A program made the translations under genes and the position numbers. The notes beneath the pieces are model-generated. The model worked only from the letters and a program-made list of their open reading frames with translations. It searched no databases and was not told the origin of the DNA. From assembly GCA_902787095.1 (NCBI GenBank), contig CADAFC010000010.1, forward strand, positions 1-33,011: 33,011 nt of DNA, given 5' to 3'. Shown piece after piece: positions 10,242 to 18,844 of the stretch (position 1 is its first letter; each line of letters starts with the position of its first letter). The DNA comes from an uncultured Bacteroidia bacterium (GTDB lineage: Bacteria; Bacteroidota; Bacteroidia; Bacteroidales; F082).

Positions 10242-10511
10242 ATGGCAAAAGAATCAATGAAAGCGCGCGAGCGCAAGAGAATGGCGATGGTAGAGAAATA
10301 CGCAGAGAAACGCGCCGCCCTCAAGGCAGCCGGTGACTACGTAGGCCTCCAGAAGCTTCCAAGAAACGCTTCACCTATCCGCGTACACAATCGTTGTCAG
10401 CTTACAGGACGTCCAAAAGGTTATATGCGTCAGTTCGGCATCTCACGTATCAACTTCCGTGAAATGGCGCTCAAAGGTTTGATCCCAGGTGTTAAAAAAG
10501 CAAGTTGGTAA
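10242..10511 (+). CDS. rpsN: 30S ribosomal protein S14, zinc-free form
   Basis: S14 lies in the 30S head. This is the long 89-residue form with only one cysteine (Cys52), so it lacks the paired CxxC motifs that bind zinc in the short form. The family signature is intact: [20 protein letters not shown] and the closing [13 protein letters not shown]. It lies 7 bases after rplE. Zinc independence is inferred from the missing cysteines. Confidence 0.97.
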   Translation: MAKESMKARERKRMAMVEKYAEKRAALKAAGDYVGLQKLPRNASPIRVHNRCQLTGRPKGYMRQFGISRINFREMALKGLIPGVKKASW

Positions 10512-10532
10512 TATTTAAAAAGGATTAAAACT

Positions 10533-10931
10533 ATGATTACAGACCCTATAGCAGATTTTTTGACACGCGTCCGCAACGCAGTCAATGCGAAACATAGAAT
10601 CGTGGAAGTCCCTGCTTCAAACGTGAAGAAGGCTATCACAAAGATCCTCTTCGAAAAAGGCTATATCCTTAACTATAAGTTCGAAGACGAAGGTCCTCAA
10701 GGTACTATTAAGATCGCTCTTAAATACCACCCTGTTACCAAACAGCCGGCTATCGTGAGTATCGACCGCGTTTCACGCCCAGGTCTCCGTCAGTACGCCG
10801 ACTCAGAGAACCTCCCGAGAGTCATGAACGGTCTTGGCATCGCCATCATCTCGACCTCAAGAGGCATTATGACAGATAAAGAAGCCCGCAATCTCCACAT
10901 CGGAGGCGAAGTGTTATGCTATGTATCATAA
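10533..10931 (+). CDS. rpsH: 30S ribosomal protein S8
   Basis: S8 organises the central domain of 16S rRNA and in E. coli represses the spc operon by binding mRNA near rplE. The 132-residue product begins MITDPIADFLTRVRNA and ends with the signature STSRGIMTDKEARNLHIGGE before VLCYVS. The order rpsN-rpsH-rplF is standard. Confidence 0.98.
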   Translation: MITDPIADFLTRVRNAVNAKHRIVEVPASNVKKAITKILFEKGYILNYKFEDEGPQGTIKIALKYHPVTKQPAIVSIDRVSRPGLRQYADSENLPRVMNGLGIAIISTSRGIMTDKEARNLHIGGEVLCYVS

Positions 10932-10934
10932 TTT

Positions 10935-10940
10935 AGGAGG
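10935..10940 (+). promoter_or_regulatory. Perfect Shine-Dalgarno before rplF
   Basis: AGGAGG lies 8 bases upstream of the rplF ATG at 10949. Most genes in this window have only A-rich leaders or short GGA matches, as is usual in Bacteroidota, where Shine-Dalgarno pairing is little used. It supports the chosen rplF start. Confidence 0.75.
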
Positions 10941-10948
10941 AAACAGTT

Positions 10949-11509
10949 ATGGCATTATCAAGAATCGGTAAATTACCTATTGCAATCCCAGCAGGTACTG
11001 AGGTTACAATCAAAGATAACGTTATCACCGTCAAAGGTAAGCTTGGCACATTGAGCCAGGATTTCCACGGCGACGTTGAACTTAAAGTTGAAGACGGCCA
11101 CATCCACGTGAGCCCGGCTAACATCCCTAACGCTTCAGCCAAACACGGTCTCTACCGCGCGTTGATTTTCAACATGGTGAAAGGCGTATCAGAAGGTTTC
11201 GAGACAGTGCAGGAGTTCGTCGGCGTCGGCTACAAAGCTGAAGCTAAAGCCAACGGCAAACAGCTCGAGCTCTCACTCGGTTTCTCACACAACATGATCT
11301 TCGTCATGCCAGCAGAAATCACATGCGAGACCATCAACGAAAGAGGAAAGAACCCTGTCCTCAAGATGCGTTCATACGACAAGCAGTTGCTCGGCCAGGT
11401 GGCAGCAAAGATCCGCTCGTACCGCAAGCCTGAACCTTACAAGGGCAAGGGTATCAAGTTCGAGGGTGAAGTGCTCCGTCGCAAGGCAGGTAAGGCAGCA
11501 GGTAAATAA
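10949..11509 (+). CDS. rplF: 50S ribosomal protein L6
   Basis: L6 lies near the factor-binding centre and the sarcin-ricin loop. The 186-residue product begins MALSRIGKLPIAIPAGTEV, contains FVGVGYKAEAKANGKQLELS split around residue 93, and ends in the conserved EPYKGKGIKFEGEVLRRKAG. It starts 17 bases after rpsH and has an unusually good ribosome-binding site (AGGAGG). Confidence 0.98.
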   Translation: MALSRIGKLPIAIPAGTEVTIKDNVITVKGKLGTLSQDFHGDVELKVEDGHIHVSPANIPNASAKHGLYRALIFNMVKGVSEGFETVQEFVGVGYKAEAKANGKQLELSLGFSHNMIFVMPAEITCETINERGKNPVLKMRSYDKQLLGQVAAKIRSYRKPEPYKGKGIKFEGEVLRRKAGKAAGK

Positions 11510-11535
11510 TGTTTAATTTTTAAATTGAAAGAAAG

Positions 11536-11889
11536 ATGAATAAGAAGATCGAAAGAAGATTAAACATCAAGAGACGCGTCCGCAAGACCATCAGCGGCAC
11601 AGCGGCACGCCCAAGAATGTCTGTCTTTAGAAGCAACAAGCAGATTTACGTTCAACTTATCGATGACGAAGCTGGCAAGACCCTCGTAGCTGCGAGCTCA
11701 TGCGAAAACGGAATCGAAGAAGAAAAAATCACAAAGATCGAGAAAGCCGCTAAAGTCGGTAACCTCATTGCTGAAAAAGCAAAGGCAGCTGGCATCGAGA
11801 CAGTGGTGTTCGATCGTAACGGTTATTTGTATCACGGTAGAGTTAAGTCTTTAGCAGACGGCGCTCGTAATGGAGGATTAAAATTCTAA
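11536..11889 (+). CDS. rplR: 50S ribosomal protein L18
   Basis: L18 binds 5S rRNA together with L5 and L25. The 117-residue protein shows [39 protein letters not shown], and the closing [20 protein letters not shown] block. Length is normal. It lies 26 bases after rplF. Confidence 0.97.
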   Translation: MNKKIERRLNIKRRVRKTISGTAARPRMSVFRSNKQIYVQLIDDEAGKTLVAASSCENGIEEEKITKIEKAAKVGNLIAEKAKAAGIETVVFDRNGYLYHGRVKSLADGARNGGLKF

Positions 11890-11894
11890 AAGCT

Positions 11895-12413
11895 ATGGCA
11901 GAAGTCAACGTAAAAAAAGTTAAAACTTCGGAAATCGAGTTGAAAGAACGCTTGGTCCACGTCGGTCGTGTGACAAAGGTCACCAAGGGTGGACGCGCAT
12001 TTACCTTCGCAGCACTCGTCGTCGTCGGCAATGAAAACGGCGTCGTGGGTTACGGCCTCGGTAAAGCTAAGGAAGTTCAAGCCGCTGTTCAGAAAGGCAC
12101 TGAAGATGCAAAGAAGAACCTCATCAAGGTTCCGGTCATCAACGGTACTCTTCCGCACGAGCAGTACGGCAAATATTGCGGTGCTTACGTGTACATCCAA
12201 CCAGCTACCCCTGGTACCGGTGTCATCGCAGGCGGTGCAATGCGTGCAGTTCTTGAAAGCGTCGGCGTGAAAAACGTTCTCGCTAAGTCAAAAGGTTCAT
12301 CAAACCCTCACTCAGTGGTGAAAGCTACCTTCGCAGCATTGGCAAAGATGCGCGACGCCCGCACAGTAGCCCAGATGAGAGGTGTTGACATGGATGTGGT
12401 GTTTAACGGATAA
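11895..12413 (+). CDS. rpsE: 30S ribosomal protein S5
   Basis: S5 lines the mRNA entry channel and affects accuracy. The 172-residue protein has the spectinomycin-site loop region [20 protein letters not shown] followed by [10 protein letters not shown], and the C-terminal [20 protein letters not shown]. No deletion is seen in the loop linked to spectinomycin resistance. It starts 5 bases after rplR. Confidence 0.97.
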   Translation: MAEVNVKKVKTSEIELKERLVHVGRVTKVTKGGRAFTFAALVVVGNENGVVGYGLGKAKEVQAAVQKGTEDAKKNLIKVPVINGTLPHEQYGKYCGAYVYIQPATPGTGVIAGGAMRAVLESVGVKNVLAKSKGSSNPHSVVKATFAALAKMRDARTVAQMRGVDMDVVFNG

Positions 12414-12430
12414 TCTAAAATTTTGAAAAA

Positions 12431-12613
12431 ATGAAAAAAGTAAGAATAACTCAGATTAGAAGTGGCATCGGCAGACCACAGGATCAGAAGGACACTCTCA
12501 AGAGCTTGAACCTCAGAAAGATGCATCAGTCAGTTGAAGTGGACATGGAAAACCCTTCAGTGGCTGGCATGGTTGAGAAAGTGAAACACCTTCTCAAAAT
12601 TGAAGAAATCTAA
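12431..12613 (+). CDS. rpmD: 50S ribosomal protein L30
   Basis: L30 is a small peripheral protein of the large subunit. The 60-residue product has the family pattern: KKVRITQIRSGIGRPQDQ, then LKSLNLRKMHQSVE, then a C-terminal MVEKVKHLLKIEEI. It lies between rpsE and rplO, as in the spc operon of other bacteria. Confidence 0.95.
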   Translation: MKKVRITQIRSGIGRPQDQKDTLKSLNLRKMHQSVEVDMENPSVAGMVEKVKHLLKIEEI

Positions 12614-12642
12614 TTGTTAAACTAAGAAATTAAAAAATAGTT

Positions 12643-13086
12643 ATGGATCTTAGTAATCTTAAACCGGCAGAAGGTTCTGTGAAAGATCGTAAGAGAATCG
12701 GTCGCGGACAAGGCTCAGGCTATGGCGGAACATCAACACGTGGTCACAAGGGAGCCGGCTCACGCTCAGGCAACACCCACAAGATCGGTTTCGAAGGCGG
12801 TCAGATGCCTCTCGCACGTCTCGTGCCTAAATACGGCTTCAAGAACATCAACCGCGTGGAATACCGCGCAGTGAACATCGAGGTTCTCGAAGACTTCGCT
12901 AACAGCGGCATCACCGACATCACACCAGAACTGTTGAAAGAAAACGGCTTCGTCGGAAAATATGAACTCGTTAAAATTCTCGGAAACGGTGAATTGACAA
13001 AGGCAGTCAACGTGAAAGCCAACGCATGGTCGAAAGGCGCTGAAGCGGCTATCACAAAGGCTGGCGGTACTATTGAGAAAATTTAA
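12643..13086 (+). CDS. rplO: 50S ribosomal protein L15
   Basis: L15 is a late-assembly protein of the large subunit. The 147-residue product shows the glycine-rich N-terminus (RIGRGQGSGYGGTSTRGHKG) and EGGQMPLARLVPKYGFKN, and a C-terminal domain ending AAITKAGGTIEKI. It is followed after 19 bases by secY, the typical order. Confidence 0.97.
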   Translation: MDLSNLKPAEGSVKDRKRIGRGQGSGYGGTSTRGHKGAGSRSGNTHKIGFEGGQMPLARLVPKYGFKNINRVEYRAVNIEVLEDFANSGITDITPELLKENGFVGKYELVKILGNGELTKAVNVKANAWSKGAEAAITKAGGTIEKI

Positions 13087-13105
13087 TCAACTAAACTAAA
13101 GAGAT

Positions 13106-14512
13106 ATGCAGGAGTTATTAATAGTGTTTTTGGTGGTCTTGGTCGTTGCAGCCATCATGTGGTCAAACAAACGACTCAGAGAGAACATCCAGAATATCTT
13201 TAAAATCGAGGAGTTGCGCAAGCGCATCCTCTATACGCTGTTGATCATTGCGATCTACCGCTTCGGCTCGTACGTGGTACTGCCTGGCGTCGACCCTAAT
13301 GAACTCGCTGCGTTGAAGAATCAAAGCAACTCAGGTCTCCTTGGTTTGTTGAATATGTTCTCAGGCGGCGCATTCGCAAATGCTTCGTTGTTTGCTCTCG
13401 GCATCATGCCGTACATCACCGCAAGTATTATCATCCAGTTGCTCGGCATGGCTATCCCTTACTTCCAGCGTCTGCAGAAAGAAGGGGAGAGCGGCCATCG
13501 TAAGATCAACCAGATCACACGTTACCTTACAGTGCTTATCGTGGCAGTGCAGGCTCCTGGTTACATCGCTAACCTGAGAGCCCAGCTCCCAGCCACAGCT
13601 ATCTATCCGTTCACAGGAGCCGCCCCGTCATTGTACTTCTGGATTTCATCAGTGATAATCCTCATCGCAGGTACATTGTTCATCATGTGGCTCGGCGAAC
13701 GTATCACCGACAAGGGCATCGGCAACGGTATATCACTCATCATCATGATTGGTATCATCGCACGTCTGCCATTCGCCCTGTTCGCTGAGATAGCATCACG
13801 CTTCACTGAAGGTGTCGGCGGTCCTATCTTCTTCTTGCTCGAGATCGTATTCCTCGTGCTGGTCATCATCATGACAATACTTCTCGTCCAGGGAACACGT
13901 AAGATCCCGGTACAGTATGCGAAACGCGTGGTCGGCAACAAACAGTACGGCGGTGTCCGCCAGTACATCCCGCTCAAGGTGAACGCTGCTGGCGTTATGC
14001 CAATCATCTTCGCCCAGGCTATCATGTTTGTGCCTATCACCATCATCGGATACTCCAACGCTGAGAATCTGAGCGGCTTCATGAGAGCTATGACTAACAT
14101 GAACGGCTTCTGGTACAACTTTGTGTTCTTTATCCTCATCGTCGCCTTCACATACTTCTACACAGCTGTGACCATCAACCCGTCACAGATGGCAGAAGAC
14201 ATCAAGAAGAACGGCGGCTTCATCCCTGGCGTGAAACCAGGCAAGCAGACGAGAGACTACATCGATACCATCATGTCGAGAATCACCCTTCCGGGTTCAT
14301 TGTACCTCGGCGTCGTGGCTATCATGCCAGCCCTCGTGTCAATAATGGGTGTCAACCATCAGTTCGCACAGTTCTATGGCGGCACATCATTGCTGATTCT
14401 CGTCGGTGTGGTGTTAGACACATTGCAACAAATTGAAAGTCATCTTCTTATGCGTCACTACGACGGTCTCACAAAGTCAGGCCGCATCAAAGGACGCGTC
14501 GGCAGAATGTAA
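13106..14512 (+). CDS. secY: Preprotein translocase subunit SecY
   Basis: SecY is the channel of the general secretion pathway in the inner membrane. The core has the usual hydrophobic segments, including YRFGSYVVLPGVDPNELAAL (51-70), MFSGGAFANASLFALGIMPY, and the cytoplasmic loop QYAKRVVGNKQYGGVRQYIP that contacts SecA and ribosomes. As read from 13106 it has 468 residues, longer than the roughly 450 usual in Bacteroidales. The excess is an N-terminal hydrophobic stretch, residues 3-18 (ELLIVFLVVLVVAAIM), ahead of the normal start around NIQNIFKIEELRKR. An internal ATG at 13157 would give 451 residues, but no ribosome-binding match precedes it, whereas 13106 lies 19 bases after rplO with AAAGAGAT upstream. 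Identity is certain; the start is not. Confidence 0.96.
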   Translation: MQELLIVFLVVLVVAAIMWSNKRLRENIQNIFKIEELRKRILYTLLIIAIYRFGSYVVLPGVDPNELAALKNQSNSGLLGLLNMFSGGAFANASLFALGIMPYITASIIIQLLGMAIPYFQRLQKEGESGHRKINQITRYLTVLIVAVQAPGYIANLRAQLPATAIYPFTGAAPSLYFWISSVIILIAGTLFIMWLGERITDKGIGNGISLIIMIGIIARLPFALFAEIASRFTEGVGGPIFFLLEIVFLVLVIIMTILLVQGTRKIPVQYAKRVVGNKQYGGVRQYIPLKVNAAGVMPIIFAQAIMFVPITIIGYSNAENLSGFMRAMTNMNGFWYNFVFFILIVAFTYFYTAVTINPSQMAEDIKKNGGFIPGVKPGKQTRDYIDTIMSRITLPGSLYLGVVAIMPALVSIMGVNHQFAQFYGGTSLLILVGVVLDTLQQIESHLLMRHYDGLTKSGRIKGRVGRM

Positions 14513-14527
14513 TTTCGACAAAGAGAT

Positions 14528-15304
14528 ATGATTCATTACAGAACAGATAGTGAAATCGAATTGTTGAGACAAGCCGCTTTGCTTGTGGGCATGACCCTTG
14601 GAGAAGTGGGGAAGCATATACGTCCGGGAGTCCGTACCATCGACCTCGACAAACTCGCTGAAGAGTTTATCAGAGACCATGGAGCGACTCCGGCCTTCAA
14701 AGGCTACGACGGATTTCCCGGAAGTCTATGCATCTCGGTCAACGAGCAAGTGGTCCACGGCATCCCTGGTGACTACGAGCTCCGCGACGGCGACATTGTC
14801 TCTGTCGACTGCGGCACAGTGCTCAACGGCTACGTCGGCGACTCCGCTTATACCTTCTGTTGCGGCGAGGTGTCGGAAGAGGTGAAGCTCCTTCTCAAAC
14901 GCACGAAGGAATCACTTTACAAAGGCATCGAGGCGGCGGTGGCAGGCAACAGGGTGGGCGACATCGGCTTCGCAGTGCAGCAGCACGTCGAACAATATGG
15001 TTATGGTGTCGTTCGCGAACTCGTCGGCCATGGTGTCGGACGCAGGATGCACGAAGACCCACAGGTGCCTAACTACGGCAAACGCGGCACAGGCCCGAAA
15101 CTCGCTGAAGGCATGGTGCTCGCCATCGAGCCGATGATAACACTCGGCAAGAAAGAGATCGTACAGGAACGCGACGGCTGGACCATCACCACACGTGACA
15201 GGAAACCGGCTGCACATTTCGAGCACGACATCGCGGTGCGCCACGGTAAAGCCGAGATACTATCGAGTTTTGAATGGGCGGAAGCAGTAGAAAACAACAA
15301 ATAA
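14528..15304 (+). CDS. map: Methionine aminopeptidase, type I
   Basis: Map removes the initiator methionine from new proteins. The 258-residue enzyme has all five metal ligands of the family: Asp94 (VSVDCGT), Asp105 (VGDSAYTF), His168 (GHGVGRRMHE), Glu201 (MVLAIEPM) and Glu232 (HFEHDIAV), and His78 in the substrate site (VVHGIPG). There is no N-terminal zinc-finger extension. It lies 15 bases after secY and 12 bases before infA. adk, often found between secY and map in other phyla, is missing. Confidence 0.97.
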   Translation: MIHYRTDSEIELLRQAALLVGMTLGEVGKHIRPGVRTIDLDKLAEEFIRDHGATPAFKGYDGFPGSLCISVNEQVVHGIPGDYELRDGDIVSVDCGTVLNGYVGDSAYTFCCGEVSEEVKLLLKRTKESLYKGIEAAVAGNRVGDIGFAVQQHVEQYGYGVVRELVGHGVGRRMHEDPQVPNYGKRGTGPKLAEGMVLAIEPMITLGKKEIVQERDGWTITTRDRKPAAHFEHDIAVRHGKAEILSSFEWAEAVENNK

Positions 15305-15316
15305 AAAGGAAATTAT

Positions 15317-15535
15317 ATGGCAAAACAGATGTCAATTGAACAAGACGGAACCGTTACCGAATCGCTCGGAAACGCCATGTTCCGCGTAGAATTGGAGAAC
15401 GGACTTCAAATCATCGCCCACATCTCCGGAAAGATGAGAATGCACTACATCAAAATCCTTCCGGGCGACAAAGTGAGACTTGAAATGTCGCCATACGATT
15501 TGACAAAAGGTCGTATAACTTTCAGATACAAATAA
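15317..15535 (+). CDS. infA: Translation initiation factor IF-1
   Basis: IF-1 occupies the A site during initiation and supports IF-2 and IF-3. The 72-residue product has the full S1-like OB fold: [20 protein letters not shown], then [40 protein letters not shown] and [13 protein letters not shown] lies 9 bases upstream. It is the last gene before an internal promoter. Confidence 0.98.
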   Translation: MAKQMSIEQDGTVTESLGNAMFRVELENGLQIIAHISGKMRMHYIKILPGDKVRLEMSPYDLTKGRITFRYK

Positions 15536-15547
15536 TTTTACGTATTT

Positions 15548-15581
15548 TTTGTTGAACGTAACAAAAAAAAGCGTAATTTTG
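15548..15581 (+). promoter_or_regulatory. Internal promoter for rpmJ-rpsM-rpsK-rpsD-rpoA-rplQ
   Basis: TTTG (15548-15551) is followed after 22 bases by TAATTTTG (15574-15581) and then CGCCCTAAAAAAA. Spacing, -7 box and start region copy those of the rpsL promoter. The 93-base gap between infA and rpmJ, larger than most others in the cluster, also supports a new transcript here. An inverted repeat TTACGT (15538-15543) / ACGTAA (15556-15561) flanks the -33 box. Confidence 0.75.
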
Positions 15582-15628
15582 CGCCCTAAAAAAAGAATGC
15601 TTCGAAAAAGATAAAAAAAGTATATAAA

Positions 15629-15745
15629 ATGAAAGTCAGAGCATCAATCAAGAAGAGATCAGACGATTGCAAAATAGTGCGTCGCAAAGGTAAATTGTAT
15701 GTAATTAACAAAAAGAACCCTAAAGAAAAACAACGTCAGGGTTAA
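15629..15745 (+). CDS. rpmJ: 50S ribosomal protein L36, zinc-free form
   Basis: This 38-residue gene was read directly from the sequence: it begins [20 protein letters not shown] and ends [10 protein letters not shown]. Those two ends are diagnostic of L36. The usual form has a CxxC...C...H zinc site; only one of these cysteines (Cys14) is present here, so it is the zinc-free form. It is the first gene of the transcript from the internal promoter and lies 21 bases before rpsM. Confidence 0.96.
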   Translation: MKVRASIKKRSDDCKIVRRKGKLYVINKKNPKEKQRQG

Positions 15746-15766
15746 TTAACAAAAAACAGATAAATT

Positions 15767-16144
15767 ATGGCTAGAATTGCTGGTGTAGATATCCCGAACA
15801 ACAAACAAGGTCAAATATCTTTAACCTACATTTACGGTATCGGCCGTTCGGCTGCAAAGGCTATCCTTACAGAAGCCAATGTACCGTTTGAGAAGAAAGT
15901 CCAGGATTGGACAGACGATGAGCAGAACACAATCCGTAACATCATCGCCGACAACTATAAGACAGAAGGTGAACTCCGCAGCGAGATCCAGATCAACATC
16001 AAACGTTTGATGGATATCGGTTGCTACAGAGGAATCCGTCACCGTATCGGTTTGCCGCTCCGTGGTCAGAGCACAAAGAACAACGCTCGTACACGTAAGG
16101 GCCGCAAGAAGACCGTCGCTAACAAGAAGAAAGCCACGAAGTAG
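15767..16144 (+). CDS. rpsM: 30S ribosomal protein S13
   Basis: S13 lies in the 30S head, contacts the P-site tRNA and forms bridges to the large subunit. The 125-residue product begins [20 protein letters not shown], with [14 protein letters not shown] and the C-terminal [20 protein letters not shown]. Its stop codon is TAG and coincides with the first bases of a heptanucleotide repeat that fills the gap before rpsK. Confidence 0.97.
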   Translation: MARIAGVDIPNNKQGQISLTYIYGIGRSAAKAILTEANVPFEKKVQDWTDDEQNTIRNIIADNYKTEGELRSEIQINIKRLMDIGCYRGIRHRIGLPLRGQSTKNNARTRKGRKKTVANKKKATK

Positions 16145-16238
16145 TCGCTAGTCGTTAGTCGCTAGTCGCTAGTTTTTAGTCGCTAGTCACTAAAGACTAA
16201 AGATTAAAGACTAAAGACTAAAGACTAAAGACTAAAAG
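16142..16238 (+). repeat. Heptanucleotide repeat array forming an imperfect hairpin
   Basis: Seven units of the type TAGTCGC (with TAGTCGT, TAGTTTT and TAGTCAC variants) are followed directly by seven units of TAAAGAC (the second is TAAAGAT, the last is altered). The right half is roughly the reverse complement of the left, with each GTCGCTA unit pairing at 5-6 of 7 positions to TAAAGAC, so the transcript could fold into a long interrupted stem. The array begins with the TAG stop codon of rpsM. The remaining bases to rpsK (16239-16282) are A/T-rich with no other feature. Confidence 0.85.
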
Positions 16239-16282
16239 TGGTTGGATCATATTTAATACCATTAAAAAAATAAAGTCAAAAA

Positions 16283-16672
16283 ATGGCAAAAAACACAAAA
16301 TCTGTTAAGAAACGTGTTGTGAAGATTGAGGCTACCGGTAAGGCATTTATCAAAGCTTCTTTCAATAACATCATCATTTCATTAGCAAACAATGAAGGAC
16401 AAGTCATATCTTGGGCATCAGCCGGAAAGATGGGCTTCAAGGGTTCGAAGAAGAACACACCGTACGCAGCTCAGATGGCAGCAGAAGAGTGCTCAAAGAC
16501 AGCGTATGACTTGGGATTACGTAAAGTTAAAGTTTATGTCAAGGGACCAGGCGCAGGCCGTGAATCAGCTATCCGCGCTATCCATTCATCAGGCGTGGAG
16601 GTGACAGAGATCATCGACGTCACTCCAATACCGCACAACGGTTGCCGTCCGCCAAAACGTAGAAGAGTGTAA
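16283..16672 (+). CDS. rpsK: 30S ribosomal protein S11
   Basis: S11 is on the 30S platform near the exit site. The 129-residue product has the family motifs [40 protein letters not shown], and the ending [16 protein letters not shown]. It is separated from rpsM by 138 bases instead of the usual few, because of the heptanucleotide repeat in between. Confidence 0.98.
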   Translation: MAKNTKSVKKRVVKIEATGKAFIKASFNNIIISLANNEGQVISWASAGKMGFKGSKKNTPYAAQMAAEECSKTAYDLGLRKVKVYVKGPGAGRESAIRAIHSSGVEVTEIIDVTPIPHNGCRPPKRRRV

Positions 16673-16700
16673 TTGTTAAACATTTTAAAAAGAAGAAGTT

Positions 16701-17306
16701 ATGGCAAGATATACAGGTCCTAAGACAAAGATCGCCCGTAAGTTTGGTGAACCAATCTACGGCTCTGACAAGTATTACGAAAAGAGAAATTTCCCTCCTG
16801 GACAACACGGCGCAGCCAAGAAACGCAAGAAAGTTTCTGAGTATGGTATGCAGTTGCAGGAGAAGCAGAAGGCAAAATACACCTACGGTATCCTCGAGCG
16901 CCAGTTCCGCAACACATTCGAGAAGGCTTCGAAGAAGAAGGGTATCACCGGTGAGATCCTCCTCCAGCTTATCGAGTCACGCGTTGACAACACAGTGTAC
17001 CGTCTCGGCATAGCCCCTACACGTGACGCCGCCCGTCAGCTCGTCAGCCACCGCCACATCACAGTGAACGGCAAGGTGATGAACATCCCTTCAGCAATGC
17101 TGAGACCAGGCGACATCGTGGCAGTGCGCGAGAAATCAAAGAGCTTGGAAGTGATTACAAATTCAGTGGGTAGCCACGTTAACAACTACCCATGGTTAGA
17201 ATGGGATTCAAATACCCTCACAGGAAAGTTCATGAGCTATCCTAACCGCGAGGATATTCCTGAGACCATCAATGAACAGCTTATCGTTGAGTTGTATTCT
17301 AAATAA
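16701..17306 (+). CDS. rpsD: 30S ribosomal protein S4, zinc-free form
   Basis: S4 nucleates 30S assembly and in E. coli represses the alpha operon. The 201-residue protein begins [20 protein letters not shown] with no cysteines in its N-terminal region, so it is the zinc-free type. The S4 RNA-binding domain is seen at about 91-150: [20 protein letters not shown], then HRHITVNGK and [12 protein letters not shown]. It starts 28 bases after rpsK. Confidence 0.97.
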   Translation: MARYTGPKTKIARKFGEPIYGSDKYYEKRNFPPGQHGAAKKRKKVSEYGMQLQEKQKAKYTYGILERQFRNTFEKASKKKGITGEILLQLIESRVDNTVYRLGIAPTRDAARQLVSHRHITVNGKVMNIPSAMLRPGDIVAVREKSKSLEVITNSVGSHVNNYPWLEWDSNTLTGKFMSYPNREDIPETINEQLIVELYSK

Positions 17307-17325
17307 TCGAATATAAACTGATATT

Positions 17326-18318
17326 ATGGCAATATTAGCATTTCAGAGACCTGACAAGGTCATAATGGTAGAATCGACAGACAAACACGGTGTCTTCGAA
17401 TTTCGCCCGCTCGAGCCTGGCTACGGCATGACAATCGGTAACGCTTTGAGAAGAGTACTCCTCTCATCGCTCGAAGGCTACGCTATCACATCAATACGCA
17501 TCGAAGGCGTGGAGCACGAGATGGCTCCTATCCCAGGTGTGATTGAAGACCTTACCGATATCGTGTTGAAATTCAAACAGGTGCGTTTCAAACAACAAAT
17601 CCCGGGTGAGACATTCGAGAAAGTCACCGTCGTCATCGGTGGACAGGAAGAATTCGTCGCCGGCGATATCAACAAGTTCTTGTCAGTATTCCAAGTGCTG
17701 AACCCTGAACTCGTGATTTGCCACATGGATCCTTCGGTGAAACTGACTATCGACCTCACCATCGGAAAGGGTAGAGGTTACGTCAATGCCGATGAGAACA
17801 AAGTGCTCAACGCACCTGTCAACACCATCGCCATCGATTCAATCCATACACCTATAAGAAACGTCAGCTTCAAAGTCGACAACTTCCGCGTCGAGCAGAA
17901 GACCGACTATGAGAAGCTCATTCTCGACATCGAGACCGACGGCTCCATAGCACCGAAAGACGCTATGACAGAAGCCGCCAAGATACTCATCTATCACCTC
18001 ATGCTGTTCAGCGATGAGCGCATCACCCTGATGGACGAGCAGAAGACGGTGTCGGAAGACTTTGACGAAGGCTCGCTGCACATCCGCCAGCTCCTCAAGA
18101 CCAAGTTGGTCGACATGGACCTCTCGGTGCGCGCCCTCAACTGCCTCAAAGCAGCCGAGGTGGAGACTATCGGTGAACTCGTCGCCCTCAACAAGGCCGA
18201 CCTGCTCAAGTTCCGCAACTTCGGCAAGAAGTCGCTCACAGAACTTGAAGAGTTAGTCAGAAGCAAGGGACTCGAATTTGGAATGAATATCAGTAAATAC
18301 AAATTAGATAAGGAATAA
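17326..18318 (+). CDS. rpoA: RNA polymerase alpha subunit
   Basis: The alpha dimer is the assembly platform of RNA polymerase; its C-terminal domain contacts DNA and activators. The protein is full length (330 residues). The N-terminal domain shows the family hallmark [20 protein letters not shown] and [16 protein letters not shown]; the C-terminal domain (about 255-320) has the helix-hairpin-helix region [20 protein letters not shown] and [16 protein letters not shown]. It is 19 bases after rpsD and 5 bases before rplQ. Confidence 0.98.
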   Translation: MAILAFQRPDKVIMVESTDKHGVFEFRPLEPGYGMTIGNALRRVLLSSLEGYAITSIRIEGVEHEMAPIPGVIEDLTDIVLKFKQVRFKQQIPGETFEKVTVVIGGQEEFVAGDINKFLSVFQVLNPELVICHMDPSVKLTIDLTIGKGRGYVNADENKVLNAPVNTIAIDSIHTPIRNVSFKVDNFRVEQKTDYEKLILDIETDGSIAPKDAMTEAAKILIYHLMLFSDERITLMDEQKTVSEDFDEGSLHIRQLLKTKLVDMDLSVRALNCLKAAEVETIGELVALNKADLLKFRNFGKKSLTELEELVRSKGLEFGMNISKYKLDKE

Positions 18319-18323
18319 TAGAG

Positions 18324-18809
18324 ATGAGACACAATAATAAAATCAATCATTTAGGAAGAAAATCGGCTCACCGCAACTCGATGCTCGCCAACATGGCATC
18401 ATCGTTGATCCTTGAGAAACGCATCATCACGACAACAGCCAAGGCCAAGGCTTTGCGTCTCTACGTCGAACCGATGATCACTCGTTCCAAAGACGACTCA
18501 ACAAATTCACGCCGTATCGTTTTCGCACAGCTGCAGAACAAATACGCTGTCACAGAGTTGTTCCGCGAAGTGAGCCAGAAGGTCGCTAACCGTCCGGGTG
18601 GCTACACACGTATCATCAAGCTCGGTCTCCGCGCCGGTGACAACGCCGACATGTGCATGATGGAGCTCGTTGACTATAACGACATCTACACCAACGGCAA
18701 GAAAGCTGCCAAAGCTACCAAGACAACACGTCGTGGCGGCAAAAAGAAAGCAGCAGAGGCTCCTAAAGCTGAAGAGGCTCCTGTAGCAGAAGCACCTAAG
18801 GCTGAATAA
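18324..18809 (+). CDS. rplQ: 50S ribosomal protein L17 with low-complexity tail
   Basis: L17 lies at the base of the large subunit near the exit tunnel. The core (about 1-118) has the family start [35 protein letters not shown] and [20 protein letters not shown]. After it come about 40 extra residues rich in Ala, Lys, Pro and Glu ([20 protein letters not shown]), making 161 residues against about 120 in E. coli. Such tails are common in this phylum and are probably disordered. It is the last gene of the ribosomal cluster. Confidence 0.97.
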   Translation: MRHNNKINHLGRKSAHRNSMLANMASSLILEKRIITTTAKAKALRLYVEPMITRSKDDSTNSRRIVFAQLQNKYAVTELFREVSQKVANRPGGYTRIIKLGLRAGDNADMCMMELVDYNDIYTNGKKAAKATKTTRRGGKKKAAEAPKAEEAPVAEAPKAE

Positions 18810-18838
18810 GTCGTTAGTCTTTAGTCTTTAGACGTTAG
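18810..18838 (+). repeat. Second copy of the heptanucleotide repeat
   Basis: Directly after the rplQ stop lie GTCGTTA, GTCTTTA, GTCTTTA and GACGTTA in the same orientation. They are the same unit types as the two halves of the array between rpsM and rpsK (GTCGCTA/GTCGTTA and, reverse-complemented, GTCTTTA). Here both types are in one strand, so no hairpin forms. Confidence 0.8.
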
Positions 18839-18844
18839 ATATTT

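Noticed and set aside
9644..10324. A 226-codon minus-strand reading frame over rplE
   Set aside because: It lies wholly opposite rplE and its neighbours; its residues are rich in Phe, His, Val and Leu as expected from antisense of a ribosomal gene, and it has no start signals.
16142..16238. CRISPR array
   Set aside because: Units are only 7 bases, directly adjacent with no spacers, and no cas genes are present.
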